This document shows, one piece after another, positions 35,900-45,475 of a stretch of DNA of 64,000 nt (positions within the stretch are counted from its first letter, which is position 1; each line of letters opens with the position of its first letter). The position numbers and the translations under genes are program-made. The notes below the pieces were generated by a model that saw only the letters and a list, made by a program, of their open reading frames with translations, ran no database searches and was not told where the DNA came from. Origin of the DNA: Anaerolineales bacterium (GTDB lineage: Bacteria; Chloroflexota; Anaerolineae; Anaerolineales; UBA4823); contig JANXBJ010000012.1 of assembly GCA_025057645.1 (NCBI GenBank), forward strand, positions 1 to 64,000, given 5' to 3'.

Positions 35900-36198
35900 G
35901 GTGTCTCTCCTGACGATGTGGATTTTGTAGCCGTCTCGGTCTTTGCAGTCTCAGGCTTGGACGTTGAGGAAGGCTGATCTCGCTCTGAACTTGAGGAACT
36001 GCGGCTGGTTCCTGAAGGAGAACGATGATCTGTGGAGTAGAAGCCTGATCCCTTAAAGACAATCCCGACGGGCGTATAAACTTTTCTCAGGGCGTTTTTG
36101 TTACATTCAGGGCACCGAACCAAAGGTGGCTCATTAAAGCGTTGCTGTTGGTCAAACCGAATTCCACAGTTATCGCAATGATACGTGTAGATCGGCAT
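35896..36198 (-). CDS. FmdB-family zinc ribbon protein
   Basis: A 100-residue protein with the FmdB/CxxC_CxxC zinc-ribbon domain at its N-terminus (MPIYTYHCDNCG and VRCPECN). A segment FKGSGFYSTDHR follows, with a low-complexity Ser/Thr/Lys tail. The family is often a regulatory or structural zinc-binding protein of unclear role. Translationally coupled to glnA (ATGA), it may influence nitrogen assimilation; that is inference. Confidence 0.82.
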   Translation of the reverse strand: MPIYTYHCDNCGIRFDQQQRFNEPPLVRCPECNKNALRKVYTPVGIVFKGSGFYSTDHRSPSGTSRSSSSSERDQPSSTSKPETAKTETATKSTSSGETP

Positions 36199-36229
36199 TT
36201 TCCACCTCTTTCAGCACAAATATTCTATA

Positions 36230-36258
36230 ATTATAGCCTTTTGAGAGCCTATTGGCAA
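36230..36258 (-). promoter_or_regulatory. Promoter of fmdB-glnA
   Basis: On the minus strand TTGCCA (36258-36253) and TATAAT (36235-36230) are separated by 17 bases. The predicted start near 36223 is 25 bases before the fmdB ATG. This is a near-consensus housekeeping promoter. Confidence 0.75.
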
Positions 36259-36302
36259 GGGGCGGAGGTAAAGATTCGTTAACTTGGGTTCAGAAATTGT
36301 TT

Positions 36303-36331
36303 TTGACATTTCCCGAACCAAAGAGTATAAT
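36303..36331 (+). promoter_or_regulatory. Consensus promoter of the S1-domain gene
   Basis: TTGACA (36303-36308) and TATAAT (36326-36331) are separated by exactly 17 bases. The expected start is near 36338. It diverges from the fmdB-glnA promoter; about 45 bp separate the two -35 boxes. Confidence 0.85.
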
Positions 36332-36361
36332 CCTTAGATGCGATATTTACTCCCTTGACCC

Positions 36362-37213
36362 ATGAGTTTCCCCACCTTAACGGTGGTTACCTTATTTGAA
36401 GCAGTGGAGACTGGCGCTATGGAAGCGAACGAGATCGCAACCCGAGTAATCCAACAGCCGATCCCTCTGGAAGGGATCAAACGAAAAATGAAATTCAGCG
36501 GTGTAGTCAAGAGAATTAATCTTGCCGGCGCCATCGTGGATATAGGCCTGCCCGTGCCTGGGGTCGTCCACATCTCGCAACTGCAGCAGGGCGAGACCAA
36601 GCGAGTAGAAGATGTAGTGCAGGTCGGACAAGAAGTTGAGGTTTGGGTGCGCAGAGTCGATCCCAAGAAGAAACGCCTTGAACTGACCATGATCAAGCCT
36701 CTCGATTTAGAGTGGCGTGAGATCACCAAGGGGATGGTTGTTAAAGGAAAAGTGACTCGTCTGGAAAAATTCGGTATCTTTGTGGATATAGGCGCCGAAC
36801 GACCTGGCCTGGTTCACATTAGCGAGATGACCCACGGATATATCAAGTCGCCCTCCGAGCTGGTAAAGGAGGGGGATGAGGTCGAAGCCCAGGTGTTGGA
36901 GGTCAACCGCCGCAAAAAACAAATCAAGTTGTCGATGAAAGCGCTGGAGGCGCCCCCGCAGCCCACCCCACCACCCAGCAAAGCGATGACGCCAGAAAAG
37001 GCAAAGGAGAAAGCCGAGAAAAAAGAGGAAGAATCCCCACAATCTCACGCCGAGAGCGAACCGACGGTTATGGAAATCGCCCTGAGAGAGGCCTTGGAGC
37101 GCTCGAACCTTAAGGTTGTGGGGACGGTCGGCGTGCGCAAGAAAAAGAAACGAGCTCTGGACGAGCAATTCGAACAGCTCTTCGAGCGCACCTTGCAAAA
37201 TCGCCGCAAGTGA
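36362..37213 (+). CDS. Double S1-domain RNA-binding protein
   Basis: A 283-residue protein with two S1 RNA-binding domains at about 40-112 (KFSGVVKRINLAGAIVDIGLPVPGVVHISQL) and 122-193 (VVKGKVTRLEKFGIFVDIGAERPGLVHISEMTHG). A Pro/Lys/Glu-rich linker and a basic C-terminus (VRKKKKRALDEQFEQLF) follow. It resembles a short ribosomal-protein-S1-like factor. ATG 36362 lacks a ribosome-binding site; ATG 36419 has GGAG nine bases upstream and may be the real start, shortening the protein by 19 residues. Confidence 0.82.
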   Translation: MSFPTLTVVTLFEAVETGAMEANEIATRVIQQPIPLEGIKRKMKFSGVVKRINLAGAIVDIGLPVPGVVHISQLQQGETKRVEDVVQVGQEVEVWVRRVDPKKKRLELTMIKPLDLEWREITKGMVVKGKVTRLEKFGIFVDIGAERPGLVHISEMTHGYIKSPSELVKEGDEVEAQVLEVNRRKKQIKLSMKALEAPPQPTPPPSKAMTPEKAKEKAEKKEEESPQSHAESEPTVMEIALREALERSNLKVVGTVGVRKKKKRALDEQFEQLFERTLQNRRK

Positions 37214-37245
37214 TCCCATGGCTTGGCAAAGTGCCGAAAAGAGAG

Positions 37246-37273
37246 TCAGCGTGGGATGTGCCTCCCACGCTGA
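37246..37273. terminator. Bidirectional terminator between the S1 gene and dnaK
   Basis: An 11-bp stem TCAGCGTGGGA / TCCCACGCTGA (37246-37256 and 37263-37273) with a 6-nt loop lies between convergent genes. T-rich sequence follows on both strands (TTAGTTATTTAATT on plus and CTCTCTTTTC on minus). Confidence 0.75.
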
Positions 37274-37281
37274 TTAGTTAT

Positions 37282-39180
37282 TTAATTGGCTTCTCGGAAT
37301 TCGCCTTCAACCACGTCACCCTCCCCCACTCCGCCGCTGGAGCGACCGTTGCCCGTGGAGGCAGTTCCGCTCTGAGCCTGCTGGGCGTAGAGCTGTTGAC
37401 TAATAGCGTGGAAGGCATTTTGCAGCTCCTCGGTAAGGCGACGAATGCGTCCGATATCATCGCCCTTGGCCGCTTGACGCAGGTCGTTAATCTTCTGCTG
37501 GATCGATTCGCGCTCCGCAGAGGGCACTTTATCGCCCAATTCACGCAGTGTTTTCTCGGTCTGATAAGCTAGATGGTCTGCGTTGTTGCGCGCCTCAGCT
37601 AACTCTCGCCGGCGGCGGTCCTCCGCTTCGTGTTCGCGGGCTTCGCGGATCATGCGCTCGATCTCTTCCTTGGTAAGGTTGGTCGAAGCAGTAATGGTCA
37701 CTTTTTGCTCTCTTCCGGTCGCTTTGTCCTTTGCGGTAACATTTAGGATACCGTTTGCATCAATATCGAAAGTGACTTCGATCTGCGGCACCCCGCGTGG
37801 CGCAGGCGGTATTCCTTCGAGGCGGAAGCGACCTAGGCTCATGTTGTCGGCTGCCATCGGCCGTTCGCCCTGGAGCACATGGATGTCAACGGCGGTTTGA
37901 TTATCCTCTGCAGTCGAGAAGATTTCGCTGCGCCGCACCGGGATCGTGGTGTTGCGCTCGATGAGAACAGTCATCACGCCACCCAGGGTCTCAACCCCTA
38001 AGGAGAGCGGAGTCACATCCAGCAGCAACACGTCCTTCACCTCGCCGGCTAAGACACCGGCCTGAATCGCAGCCCCGACAGCCACGACCTCGTCAGGGTT
38101 GACACCCTTGTGCGGCTCCTTGTTGGTGAGCGAGCGCACCAAATCTTGCACCATAGGCATGCGGGTAGCTCCGCCCACTAGGACCACTTCGTCAATGTCA
38201 GAAGCTTTCAAGCCTGCGTCCTTCAGCGCAGCGTTGAAAGGCCCACGCAGACGAGCGACAAGGTCTTCGGTGAGCTGCTCAAACTTGGCGCGGGTGAGCT
38301 TCATCTGCAAGTGCTTTGGTCCGGAGGCATCGGCTGTGATATAAGGTAAGTTGATCTCGGTCTCCATGACGCTGGAGAGCTCAATCTTGGCCTTTTCGGC
38401 TGCCTCACGCAGGCGTTGCAAAGCCTGACGATCGGTGCGCAGATCGATGCCATGTTCTTTCTTGAACTCTTCCGCAACCCAATTGACGATGCGCTCGTCC
38501 CAGTCATCGCCGCCCAGATGGGTGTCGCCGTTGGTTGCCTTGACTTCGATCACGCCATCTCCGACCTCGAGGATGCTAACGTCGAAGGTGCCTCCGCCCA
38601 GGTCAAAGACCAAGATGATCTCATTCTCCTTTTTGTCGAGACCGTATGCTAAAGCTGCAGCCGTAGGCTCGTTGATGATCCGCACAACTTCTAGACCGGC
38701 AATGCGACCGGCATCCTTAGTCGCTTGGCGCTGGCTATCATTAAAGTAGGCTGGAACTGTAATCACGGCCTTGGTGACCGGCTCACCCAGATACGCCTCG
38801 GCATCAGCTTTGAGTTTTGAGAGAATCATGGCCGAAATCTCTTGCGGGCTGTACTCCCGCCCGATCACCGGGATGTAAACGCGCGCGTCGTTGGCCGGGC
38901 CACGCACGACGCGATAGGAGACCATCTTGCGCTCGGTCTCGACCTCATCAAACCGACGCCCCATAAAACGTTTAATGGAGTAAATCGTGTTCTCTGGGTT
39001 GACCACTGCTTGGCGTTTGGCCGTTTGCCCCACCAAACGCTCGCCGTTCTTATTGAAGGCGACCACAGAAGGACACAAGCGTCCTCCCTCGGCGATCGGG
39101 ATGACTACAGGATCGCCACCCTCCATCACAGCGACGACGCTGTTGGTTGTCCCAAGGTCAATACCGATGATCTTCGACAT
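37282..39180 (-). CDS. dnaK: Chaperone DnaK (Hsp70)
   Basis: A 632-residue Hsp70. The ATPase domain starts [19 protein letters not shown] and includes [37 protein letters not shown]. The substrate-binding domain has [27 protein letters not shown]. The tail ends [13 protein letters not shown]. It folds and protects cytoplasmic proteins with DnaJ and GrpE, neither of which is adjacent. No CIRCE operator (TTAGCACTC-N9-GAGTGCTAA) was found upstream. Confidence 0.97.
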   Translation of the reverse strand: MSKIIGIDLGTTNSVVAVMEGGDPVVIPIAEGGRLCPSVVAFNKNGERLVGQTAKRQAVVNPENTIYSIKRFMGRRFDEVETERKMVSYRVVRGPANDARVYIPVIGREYSPQEISAMILSKLKADAEAYLGEPVTKAVITVPAYFNDSQRQATKDAGRIAGLEVVRIINEPTAAALAYGLDKKENEIILVFDLGGGTFDVSILEVGDGVIEVKATNGDTHLGGDDWDERIVNWVAEEFKKEHGIDLRTDRQALQRLREAAEKAKIELSSVMETEINLPYITADASGPKHLQMKLTRAKFEQLTEDLVARLRGPFNAALKDAGLKASDIDEVVLVGGATRMPMVQDLVRSLTNKEPHKGVNPDEVVAVGAAIQAGVLAGEVKDVLLLDVTPLSLGVETLGGVMTVLIERNTTIPVRRSEIFSTAEDNQTAVDIHVLQGERPMAADNMSLGRFRLEGIPPAPRGVPQIEVTFDIDANGILNVTAKDKATGREQKVTITASTNLTKEEIERMIREAREHEAEDRRRRELAEARNNADHLAYQTEKTLRELGDKVPSAERESIQQKINDLRQAAKGDDIGRIRRLTEELQNAFHAISQQLYAQQAQSGTASTGNGRSSGGVGEGDVVEGEFREAN

Positions 39181-39733
39181 CGTTCCTCTCCTCTCTTCCG
39201 TAGGTTTTAGAATTATCCTGCAATAGGGTAATCGAGCTGTGCAAGAAATTCGTTAACAAAGCATAGGAAAGTTGTCTACATTAGCCGAGTCTATTCCGCA
39301 ACGTTGCGCGTAAAGCGGATAGAAGTAGTTCTTAAGGCTTAACTCTATTAAGCCCGCTTAACATCCTATGTCCGTCAACGATCCCCCCATATCTAGGGGT
39401 ATATTTCGGCGGGCTTCCAACAAATAGGCGAGCAAACCCTATCCACAAGCAAGTTTGGTCGACCGATTTTCCCGGCCCATCTCGAATTTTCTCACTCTTA
39501 AAAGTTTCAATTTTTTTAGCCGAGCGTAGGGTAAGCGCCTTGCAAGAGGGGGGAGTTCTCTGTAAAATGCCAACGACACAAGAAACGCCCTTAGACAATT
39601 TGCTAAGCACTGCGCTCCTCTTAACTGCCGCTCAATCCGATAGCCGCAACCGTAATAGAACTCTCCGCCATCGAGGAGAGTCGGGAGAGGGTACTGTGTC
39701 GCGCAACTTCTAATTGCGAGGAGGACACGCACT
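39181..39733. other. dnaK/dnaA divergent gap; weak origin candidate
   Basis: This 553-bp gap holds one near-perfect DnaA box (CTATCCACA, 39439-39447, 8 of 9), a weaker one (TTGTCTACA, 39272-39280, 7 of 9), and an AT-rich tract around 39487-39520. There are short hairpins such as GGCTTAA/TTAAGCC (39336-39354) and a GGTCGACC palindrome (39457-39464). Too few boxes are visible to call oriC with confidence. No ORF looks coding. Confidence 0.35.
39540..39568 (+). promoter_or_regulatory. Candidate dnaA promoter
   Basis: TTGCAA (39540-39545) and TAAAAT (39563-39568) are 17 bases apart. The predicted start near 39575 leaves a leader of about 160 bases. Matches are 4 of 6 and 5 of 6. Confidence 0.4.
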
Positions 39734-41098
39734 ATGAAGGCCGAACAAGCTTGGCAAGCCGCTCTTGGGCAACTCCAAATCGAGATGCCGCGCGCTGCAT
39801 TCGATACTTGGGTGAGCAAAACGGAGCTTGTCGCTTATGAAGATGGATGTTTTATCATTGGCGCACCCAACGCATATACCTGCGCCTGGTTGGAAAGCCG
39901 TCTGACGAGCACTGTCAGCCGCCTTCTGACCGGGTTGATGGGGCGCTCGGTGCAAGTTCGCTTCACGGTCTGGCAGAACTCGCAAACGAGCGACGCAGAG
40001 GTGACGCAGGAGGAGGCCCTCGCGAATCATAGAACTGTATCGTTCCCCTCGCCAAATGGCAGCCTAAATCCGCGCTATACATTTGAAAACTATGTCGTTG
40101 GAGCGGGAAATCGCCTTGCCCACGCGGCCTCGCTGGCAGTAGCCGAGCGACCGGCAATCGCCTATAACCCTCTTTTTATTTACGGGGGGGTGGGGCTGGG
40201 GAAAACCCACCTGCTCCATGCGATTGGAAATGTGTGCCACGAGCGTGGTCTGCACGTGCGTTACGTCTCGGCCGAAGAGTTCACGAATGACCTGATCAAT
40301 GCCATCCGTTCCCAAAACACCCAAGCCTTCCGAGAAAAGTACCGCCGCACCGATGTTCTGTTGTTAGATGACATTCAATTTATCGCCGGCAAAGAGTCCA
40401 CACAGGAGGAATTCTTTCACACCTTTAACACCTTACACGGACAAAACAAACAGATCGTTATTTCCTCCGACCGACCGCCAAAAGCCCTCGTAACGCTGGA
40501 AGAGCGATTGCGCTCTCGGGTGGAATGGGGCCTGACCGTGGACATCCAACCCCCAGATCTGGAAACCCGAATTGCCATCCTGCGTCACAAAGCAGAGCGA
40601 AATGGGTATTCTGTTCCGGACGAGTTCCTCGAACGCATTGCTCGTCGCGTGCAATCAAATATTCGCGAACTTGAAGGAGCGCTCAACCGAGTCGTTGCCT
40701 ATTCTCAACTGAGCGGCACGCCAATCACCCCACAGCTGGTCGAGAGCGTCTTGAATGACTTTTTACCCAACCGCAATGAGGTCAAGCCCGAGGACGTGCT
40801 CGAAACCGTGGCTCAATTCTATAAGATCTCACGCCAGAGGTTGATAAGCGCCGAGCGCACTCGCGAGGTAGCTTTACCGCGCCAAGTAGCCATGTATCTG
40901 CTCCACAAGGAGGCTCAGTGTTCTCTGCCCCAAATCGGTGAGATGCTCGGCGGGCGTGACCACACGACCGTCCTTTACGGGTGTGAGAAGATTGCGGACT
41001 TGCTCGAACGGGATGAGCAGTTGCGCCGCCAGGTGACGCAGATCCGCGAACAGCTCTACCAGAAACCCTTGTTCCCAATCCGAGATCGGCCTCTCTAG
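39734..41098 (+). CDS. dnaA: Chromosomal replication initiator DnaA
   Basis: A 454-residue AAA+ initiator. Domain I is at the N-terminus (WQAALGQLQIEMPRAAFDTWV). After a short linker come the signature NPRYTFENYVVGAGNRLAHAA, Walker A GGVGLGKTHLL near 152, Walker B LLLDDIQFIAGKESTQEEFFHTFN, and the DNA-binding domain IV with LGGRDHTTVLYGCEKI. GAGGAGG precedes the ATG. Its neighbours are dnaK and acetyl-CoA synthetase rather than dnaN, recF or gyrB. Confidence 0.97.
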   Translation: MKAEQAWQAALGQLQIEMPRAAFDTWVSKTELVAYEDGCFIIGAPNAYTCAWLESRLTSTVSRLLTGLMGRSVQVRFTVWQNSQTSDAEVTQEEALANHRTVSFPSPNGSLNPRYTFENYVVGAGNRLAHAASLAVAERPAIAYNPLFIYGGVGLGKTHLLHAIGNVCHERGLHVRYVSAEEFTNDLINAIRSQNTQAFREKYRRTDVLLLDDIQFIAGKESTQEEFFHTFNTLHGQNKQIVISSDRPPKALVTLEERLRSRVEWGLTVDIQPPDLETRIAILRHKAERNGYSVPDEFLERIARRVQSNIRELEGALNRVVAYSQLSGTPITPQLVESVLNDFLPNRNEVKPEDVLETVAQFYKISRQRLISAERTREVALPRQVAMYLLHKEAQCSLPQIGEMLGGRDHTTVLYGCEKIADLLERDEQLRRQVTQIREQLYQKPLFPIRDRPL

Positions 41099-41162
41099 CC
41101 CAATCCTCGAGCGATCGGCGCCCAAGCACACTGGCCACTGCGAAAAGGAAGGTGGGCGGTGG

Positions 41163-41191
41163 TTGACAACAAGTCGGCTTCCCCTTAAAAT
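41163..41191 (+). promoter_or_regulatory. Promoter of acetyl-CoA synthetase
   Basis: TTGACA (41163-41168) and TAAAAT (41186-41191) are separated by 17 bases. Transcription should start near 41198, 68 bases before the ATG. Confidence 0.75.
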
Positions 41192-41265
41192 CTAAGCATA
41201 CAATTTCTATCCTTGTTGGCTAAATTCTGCGGCGGTCATTTTTGAGTCTTAAGGAGGAGGCAGCG

Positions 41266-43170
41266 ATGACGGCAAATGAGAGCGGAAGAGGTCTAACCGG
41301 GGAAGTTTACTATCCTTCAGAAGAGATTGTCAGCCAAGCCACGGTGAAAGACTATGAAACCCTATACCGACGCTCGATCCAAGACCCGCAAGGATTTTGG
41401 GCAGAGCGTGCCGAAGAGCTGGAGTGGTTCAGCAAATGGGAAACAGTTTTAGACGAAAGTAATCCACCATTTTATAAGTGGTTCGTGGGGGGCAAAGTCA
41501 ATATTGTGCATAACGCTCTCGACCGCCATGCCAAAACTTGGCGGAAAAACAAGCTGGCCCTCATATGGGAAGGCGAGCCCGGGGACAGCCGCACCTACTC
41601 CTATCATGCCCTCAACCGCGAAGTCTGTAAGTTTGCCAACGTATTGCGCAGCATGGGGGTAAAGAAGGGCGATATTGTTACGATCTACTTGCCGCGCATC
41701 CCAGAGCAGATCATTGCTATGCTGGCTTGTGCCAAAATCGGAGCGGCTCATAGCGTTGTCTACGGGGGTTTTAGTGTCGAAGCGTTGGCGGAACGAATTG
41801 AAGATGCGCAGAGCCGAGTGTTGATCACTGCAGACGGGGGATGGTTGAGAGGGAAGATCGTGCCCCTTAAGGAAACCGCCGACGAAGCTATGGCGCGTCA
41901 GCCGACGATCGAAACCTGCATCGTGGTCAAGCGCACCGGCCAGGAGGTCTACATGGAAGCCGGACGCGACTACTGGTTTCACGATCTGATGTCTCTGCCC
42001 ATTGCTAACCAGGCTTGTGCCACTGAGGTCGTAGATGCTGAGGATCCGCTCTTTATTCTGTATACTTCAGGGACGACCGGACGTCCCAAAGGAGTGGTGC
42101 ACACCCACGGCGGCTATATGGTGTATGTTTACACCACACTCAAATATGTCTTCGATCTCCGCGATGAAGATCGTTGGTGGTGCGCCGCCGATCCCGGCTG
42201 GATCACCGGCCATTCTTACATTGTATATGGGCCGCTGATGCTCGGAGCTACTTCTTTTATGTACGAGGGGGCGCCTAACTATCCTTACCCTAACCGCTGG
42301 TGGCGGATGATCGAAAATTACGCCATTACTGTCCTATATACGGCTCCGACCGCTATTCGAGGATTAATGCGCTACGGCGATGCTTGGCCAAATCGCCACG
42401 ACCTGAGCAGCTTGCGCCTTTTGGGAAGTGTAGGTGAGCCGATTAATCCCGAAGCTTGGCGCTGGTATTACACTGTAATCGGCAAAGAACGCTGCCCAAT
42501 TATGGACACTTGGTGGCAAACCGAAACGGGGGGCTTTATGATCTCGCCCCTACCCATTACCCCCTTAAAGCCCGGCTCGGCAACCCGCCCCTTGTTTGGC
42601 ATCGAAGCCGACGTTGTTGACGAACACGGCAATTCGGTTGCCCCCGGCGAGGAGGGTTACCTTGTCATCAAGAAACCTTGGCCGGGGATGATGCGCACTA
42701 TCCTGAAGGACCCGGAACGGTATAAAGAACAATATTGGGCTAAATTCGGAAATATGTACCAGACGGGCGACTCGGCGCGTAAGGATCAGGATGGCTACTT
42801 CTGGATCATCGGGCGGATGGACGATGTGATCAAGGTTAGCGGCTATCGCTTGGGCACCGCAGAAGTTGAAAGCGCCTTGGTCTCCCATCCGACGGTTGCG
42901 GAGGCGGCTGCGATTGGCTTACCCCACGAGATCAAGGGAAACGCCATCCATGCCTACGTGATTCTCAAAGCTGGGGTTGAGAAAAGCGAAAAACTAGCCG
43001 AGGAACTGCGCAACCATGTCGCCCACGAAATCGGTCCTATTGCCCGACCAGAACAGATCACCTTTGTCGAGAGCCTACCCAAAACCCGCAGCGGCAAGAT
43101 CATGCGTCGCGTCCTGAAGGCGCGCGCTCTAGGATTGCCTGAAGGGGACCTGACCACCCTAGAAGAATAA
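41266..43170 (+). CDS. acs: Acetyl-CoA synthetase
   Basis: A 634-residue AMP-forming ligase that activates acetate with ATP and CoA. Seen are [20 protein letters not shown], the phosphate-binding loop [71 protein letters not shown], and the acetylatable catalytic lysine in TRSGKIMRR. Its length fits Acs, although propionyl-CoA synthetase activity cannot be excluded. AAGGAGGAGG sits five bases before ATG 41266; a TTG at 41242 is a poorer start. Confidence 0.95.
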   Translation: MTANESGRGLTGEVYYPSEEIVSQATVKDYETLYRRSIQDPQGFWAERAEELEWFSKWETVLDESNPPFYKWFVGGKVNIVHNALDRHAKTWRKNKLALIWEGEPGDSRTYSYHALNREVCKFANVLRSMGVKKGDIVTIYLPRIPEQIIAMLACAKIGAAHSVVYGGFSVEALAERIEDAQSRVLITADGGWLRGKIVPLKETADEAMARQPTIETCIVVKRTGQEVYMEAGRDYWFHDLMSLPIANQACATEVVDAEDPLFILYTSGTTGRPKGVVHTHGGYMVYVYTTLKYVFDLRDEDRWWCAADPGWITGHSYIVYGPLMLGATSFMYEGAPNYPYPNRWWRMIENYAITVLYTAPTAIRGLMRYGDAWPNRHDLSSLRLLGSVGEPINPEAWRWYYTVIGKERCPIMDTWWQTETGGFMISPLPITPLKPGSATRPLFGIEADVVDEHGNSVAPGEEGYLVIKKPWPGMMRTILKDPERYKEQYWAKFGNMYQTGDSARKDQDGYFWIIGRMDDVIKVSGYRLGTAEVESALVSHPTVAEAAAIGLPHEIKGNAIHAYVILKAGVEKSEKLAEELRNHVAHEIGPIARPEQITFVESLPKTRSGKIMRRVLKARALGLPEGDLTTLEE

Positions 43171-43187
43171 GGCTCAAGCCCATGCCG

Positions 43188-43231
43188 GACTCTCCCAAGG
43201 GCGGGGCTTGCCCCCTGCCCTTGGGAGAGTC
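43188..43231. terminator. Terminator after acs
   Basis: A 15-bp perfect stem (43188-43202 with 43217-43231) carries an inner GGGGC/GCCCC hairpin and is followed by TTTAGG. It lies between convergent genes and ends one base before the EthD stop codon, so it may serve both. Confidence 0.75.
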
Positions 43232-43232
43232 T

Positions 43233-43559
43233 TTAGGCCGTTTTGACCTCAGTTAGGACTTCTTCAGAGATCAGGAACACCGGGTCGGCGATCATTTGCA
43301 ACCACCCTTTGAGTTTCTCCTGATAGGCCGGATCGTAAAAAGACTTCTCAAAGCTCTGGCGATCGACAAAATAAGCTTCGGTCATATAGCGATACGGAAC
43401 CTGCTCCATGTTCCACGCATCGGTGATAATGTAAAAGTCACTCTTGACTAGGCCAGGCATTTCCATATTTTCTTTCTGGTGAGTCGTAGTTCGCCATTTC
43501 AGAAAAGCCTCATGATCAGCACCCGGAGGCAGATTATACATCACGGTCAGCTTAATCAT
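43233..43559 (-). CDS. EthD-domain protein
   Basis: A 108-residue dimeric ferredoxin-like-fold protein of the EthD family (MIKLTVMYNLPPGADHEAFLKWRTTTHQKENMEMPGLVKSDFYI, then YRYMTEAYFVDRQSFEKSFYDPAYQ). Such proteins accompany oxidative or ring-degrading pathways, usually with an unclear or isomerase-like role. It is the last gene of the dpp-hyu operon, 14 bases after the M24 peptidase. Confidence 0.8.
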   Translation of the reverse strand: MIKLTVMYNLPPGADHEAFLKWRTTTHQKENMEMPGLVKSDFYIITDAWNMEQVPYRYMTEAYFVDRQSFEKSFYDPAYQEKLKGWLQMIADPVFLISEEVLTEVKTA

Positions 43560-43573
43560 GTTTCCCTTCCCAG

Positions 43574-44671
43574 CTAGGATGATTTGATCACTAGATCGTG
43601 CGGAGTTTGAGAAAGCACCCGCACACCTTGATCTGTGACTGCCACAATATCTTCGATCCGAATGCCATACCTCCCCACCAAATAAATTCCCGGTTCTATG
43701 CTGAACGTCATTCCGACTTGCAGAGGGGCCTCATTTCCCTCCATGAGGTAGGGCGGCTCGTGGATATCCAAGCCGATCCCGTGGCCAGTACGATGGACAA
43801 AGAACTCTGCTAAGCCATGCTCCTTCAGCGTGGCACGCGCAGCACGGTCGATCTCCTGAGCACTCACTTGGGGCTTAACCCTCGACCGAGCTTCGAGATT
43901 CGCCCGATCGACCGCCGCGTAGGCATTCAGGAACTCCTTTGCCGGCTCTCCGAGGTAGACCATGCGGGTCAGATCCGATTTATAGCCGTTCAGGGTGGCG
44001 CCGATATCGAGAATGATAGCGTCCCCTTCCTGGAGCACCCGCTCGGAATAGTGATGATGCGGAAAAGCTCCGTTTGGACCTGAGGCCACCAGAGTGAAAT
44101 CAACCAGCTCGGCTCCATCCTGGCGGAAAAAGGCTTCGATAGCCCAAGCTACTTCGCGCTCGGTAACCCCGGGCCGACAGGCCTCTATTGCGACTTGCAT
44201 GGCTCGGTCGGCCTGGGCTGCAGCTAAGGCCAGTTTTTCGAGCTCATCCGCCGATTTGACCTGACGCAGCAGGGCAATGATCCCATCCGCCGATCGACTG
44301 CTCTGTGGTTGGGCAATTTCTTGCAAGCGCAACAGGATATCCGCACGTCCTGCGCCATCGATCCCCAGCGTTCGAGGCACACCGAGCTGCTGCAGCGCCT
44401 GACGAATTGCATCCTGCGGTCCTTCATCGTCTCTCCAAGCGATCAGGGGCCACTGGACATGGGCTTCGATCTGTTCGCGGTTTAGCTCCGGCGCAACCCA
44501 CATAACTCCCTTCTGGCTGATGAGCAATGCGTTAAACCGCTCGTCCAGGTGGGGCACAAAGCCGCCGAAATAGCGCAGGTTGGGAGCAGTGGTAATCGCA
44601 ACCAGGTCCAAACCTGCATCGGACATATGAGCTTGTAGGTTCTCAAGGCGTCGAAGTAGGACCTCCTCCAT
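43574..44671 (-). CDS. M24 metallopeptidase (Xaa-Pro aminopeptidase/dipeptidase family)
   Basis: A 365-residue pita-bread-fold enzyme with a creatinase-like N-terminal domain (NLRYFGGFVPHLDERFNALLI). All five metal ligands are present: two Asp in ILDIGATLNGYKSDLTRMVY, His in HRTGHGIGLDIHEPP, Glu in FSIEPGIY and Glu in RIEDIVAV. This makes a true peptidase or amide hydrolase more likely than a creatinase. In an operon with a peptide importer and HyuAB it probably cleaves the imported dipeptide or its ring-opened product. Confidence 0.9.
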   Translation of the reverse strand: MEEVLLRRLENLQAHMSDAGLDLVAITTAPNLRYFGGFVPHLDERFNALLISQKGVMWVAPELNREQIEAHVQWPLIAWRDDEGPQDAIRQALQQLGVPRTLGIDGAGRADILLRLQEIAQPQSSRSADGIIALLRQVKSADELEKLALAAAQADRAMQVAIEACRPGVTEREVAWAIEAFFRQDGAELVDFTLVASGPNGAFPHHHYSERVLQEGDAIILDIGATLNGYKSDLTRMVYLGEPAKEFLNAYAAVDRANLEARSRVKPQVSAQEIDRAARATLKEHGLAEFFVHRTGHGIGLDIHEPPYLMEGNEAPLQVGMTFSIEPGIYLVGRYGIRIEDIVAVTDQGVRVLSQTPHDLVIKSS

Positions 44672-44686
44672 GGGCGTTTCCTTCGC

Positions 44687-45460
44687 CTATAACTCTAGAA
44701 CTTGTGCCTCAACAGGCAGCGGCTCAAAAACCCGCCAGCTCTCGATCTCGGACCCGGGTGGCGGTTCGCTCCCGCCCTTGCGGCTGGGGTGCCACCCAAT
44801 CCGCTTGCCTAACTCCACCATGAATTCTGCCATCTTGAAGGGAGCCAGAACGGCATCGATCACCGGCACGCCGAGGACATCCTGCATCTCTTGGTAAAAG
44901 CCGTACTCTGCAGTACAGCCGAGGATAAGCACTTCAGCACCGTCCTCCTCAACAGCCCTACGCCCTTCTTGAATTAATCTCTGACAAGTTCTCTCCGGAT
45001 CGGCTTGAAAGTCATGTACTCCCAAATCCACGGGTCGCATGGAGGCTAAGCGGTGTTCATGTCCGTAGAGAATCACGTTCTCGCGCATCTTGGGGATCCA
45101 CTTTTTACGGCCGACTAAAATCGAGAACGAATTGCCTAGGTTAGCAGCAATGGTCGTTGCCGAGTGACAAGGGGCTAAGACCACCGCTTGCCCAGAGACC
45201 TCTCGCGCTTCACGCAGGCCGACGTCATAAAAGCAGCCGATGACGATGGCATCGTAAGACTGGGAAGCGGCATACGTAATGCGCACGATATCCGCCACCA
45301 CCTGCGCCTCATAGGCGTGGTATTCAAGGTGGCGGGGACGGTTGGAAGGGAGAGAGACAACCTTTACGGTCGTCTCTGCTCTTTTGACTTCCGAGAGCAT
45401 TCTGGTCGTATCGGCGTCAAAAGCCGTCGTACCGACCGGGTTGATCCACAAAATACGCAT
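44687..45460 (-). CDS. Asp/Glu/hydantoin racemase family protein
   Basis: A 257-residue protein with the two active-site cysteines of the family, IGCFYDVGLREAREVSGQ and LILGCTAEYGFYQEM. The N-terminus MRILWINPVGTTAFDADTTRML matches hydantoin racemases. It probably racemises a hydantoin or amino acid so that the stereoselective neighbours can use both isomers. It lies 15 bases after hyuB and 15 before the M24 gene. Confidence 0.88.
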   Translation of the reverse strand: MRILWINPVGTTAFDADTTRMLSEVKRAETTVKVVSLPSNRPRHLEYHAYEAQVVADIVRITYAASQSYDAIVIGCFYDVGLREAREVSGQAVVLAPCHSATTIAANLGNSFSILVGRKKWIPKMRENVILYGHEHRLASMRPVDLGVHDFQADPERTCQRLIQEGRRAVEEDGAEVLILGCTAEYGFYQEMQDVLGVPVIDAVLAPFKMAEFMVELGKRIGWHPSRKGGSEPPPGSEIESWRVFEPLPVEAQVLEL

Positions 45461-45475
45461 TTTCGTCCTCCAAGG

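Noticed and set aside
39181..39260. CIRCE heat-shock operator upstream of dnaK
   Set aside because: No TTAGCACTC/GAGTGCTAA pair was found in the gap.
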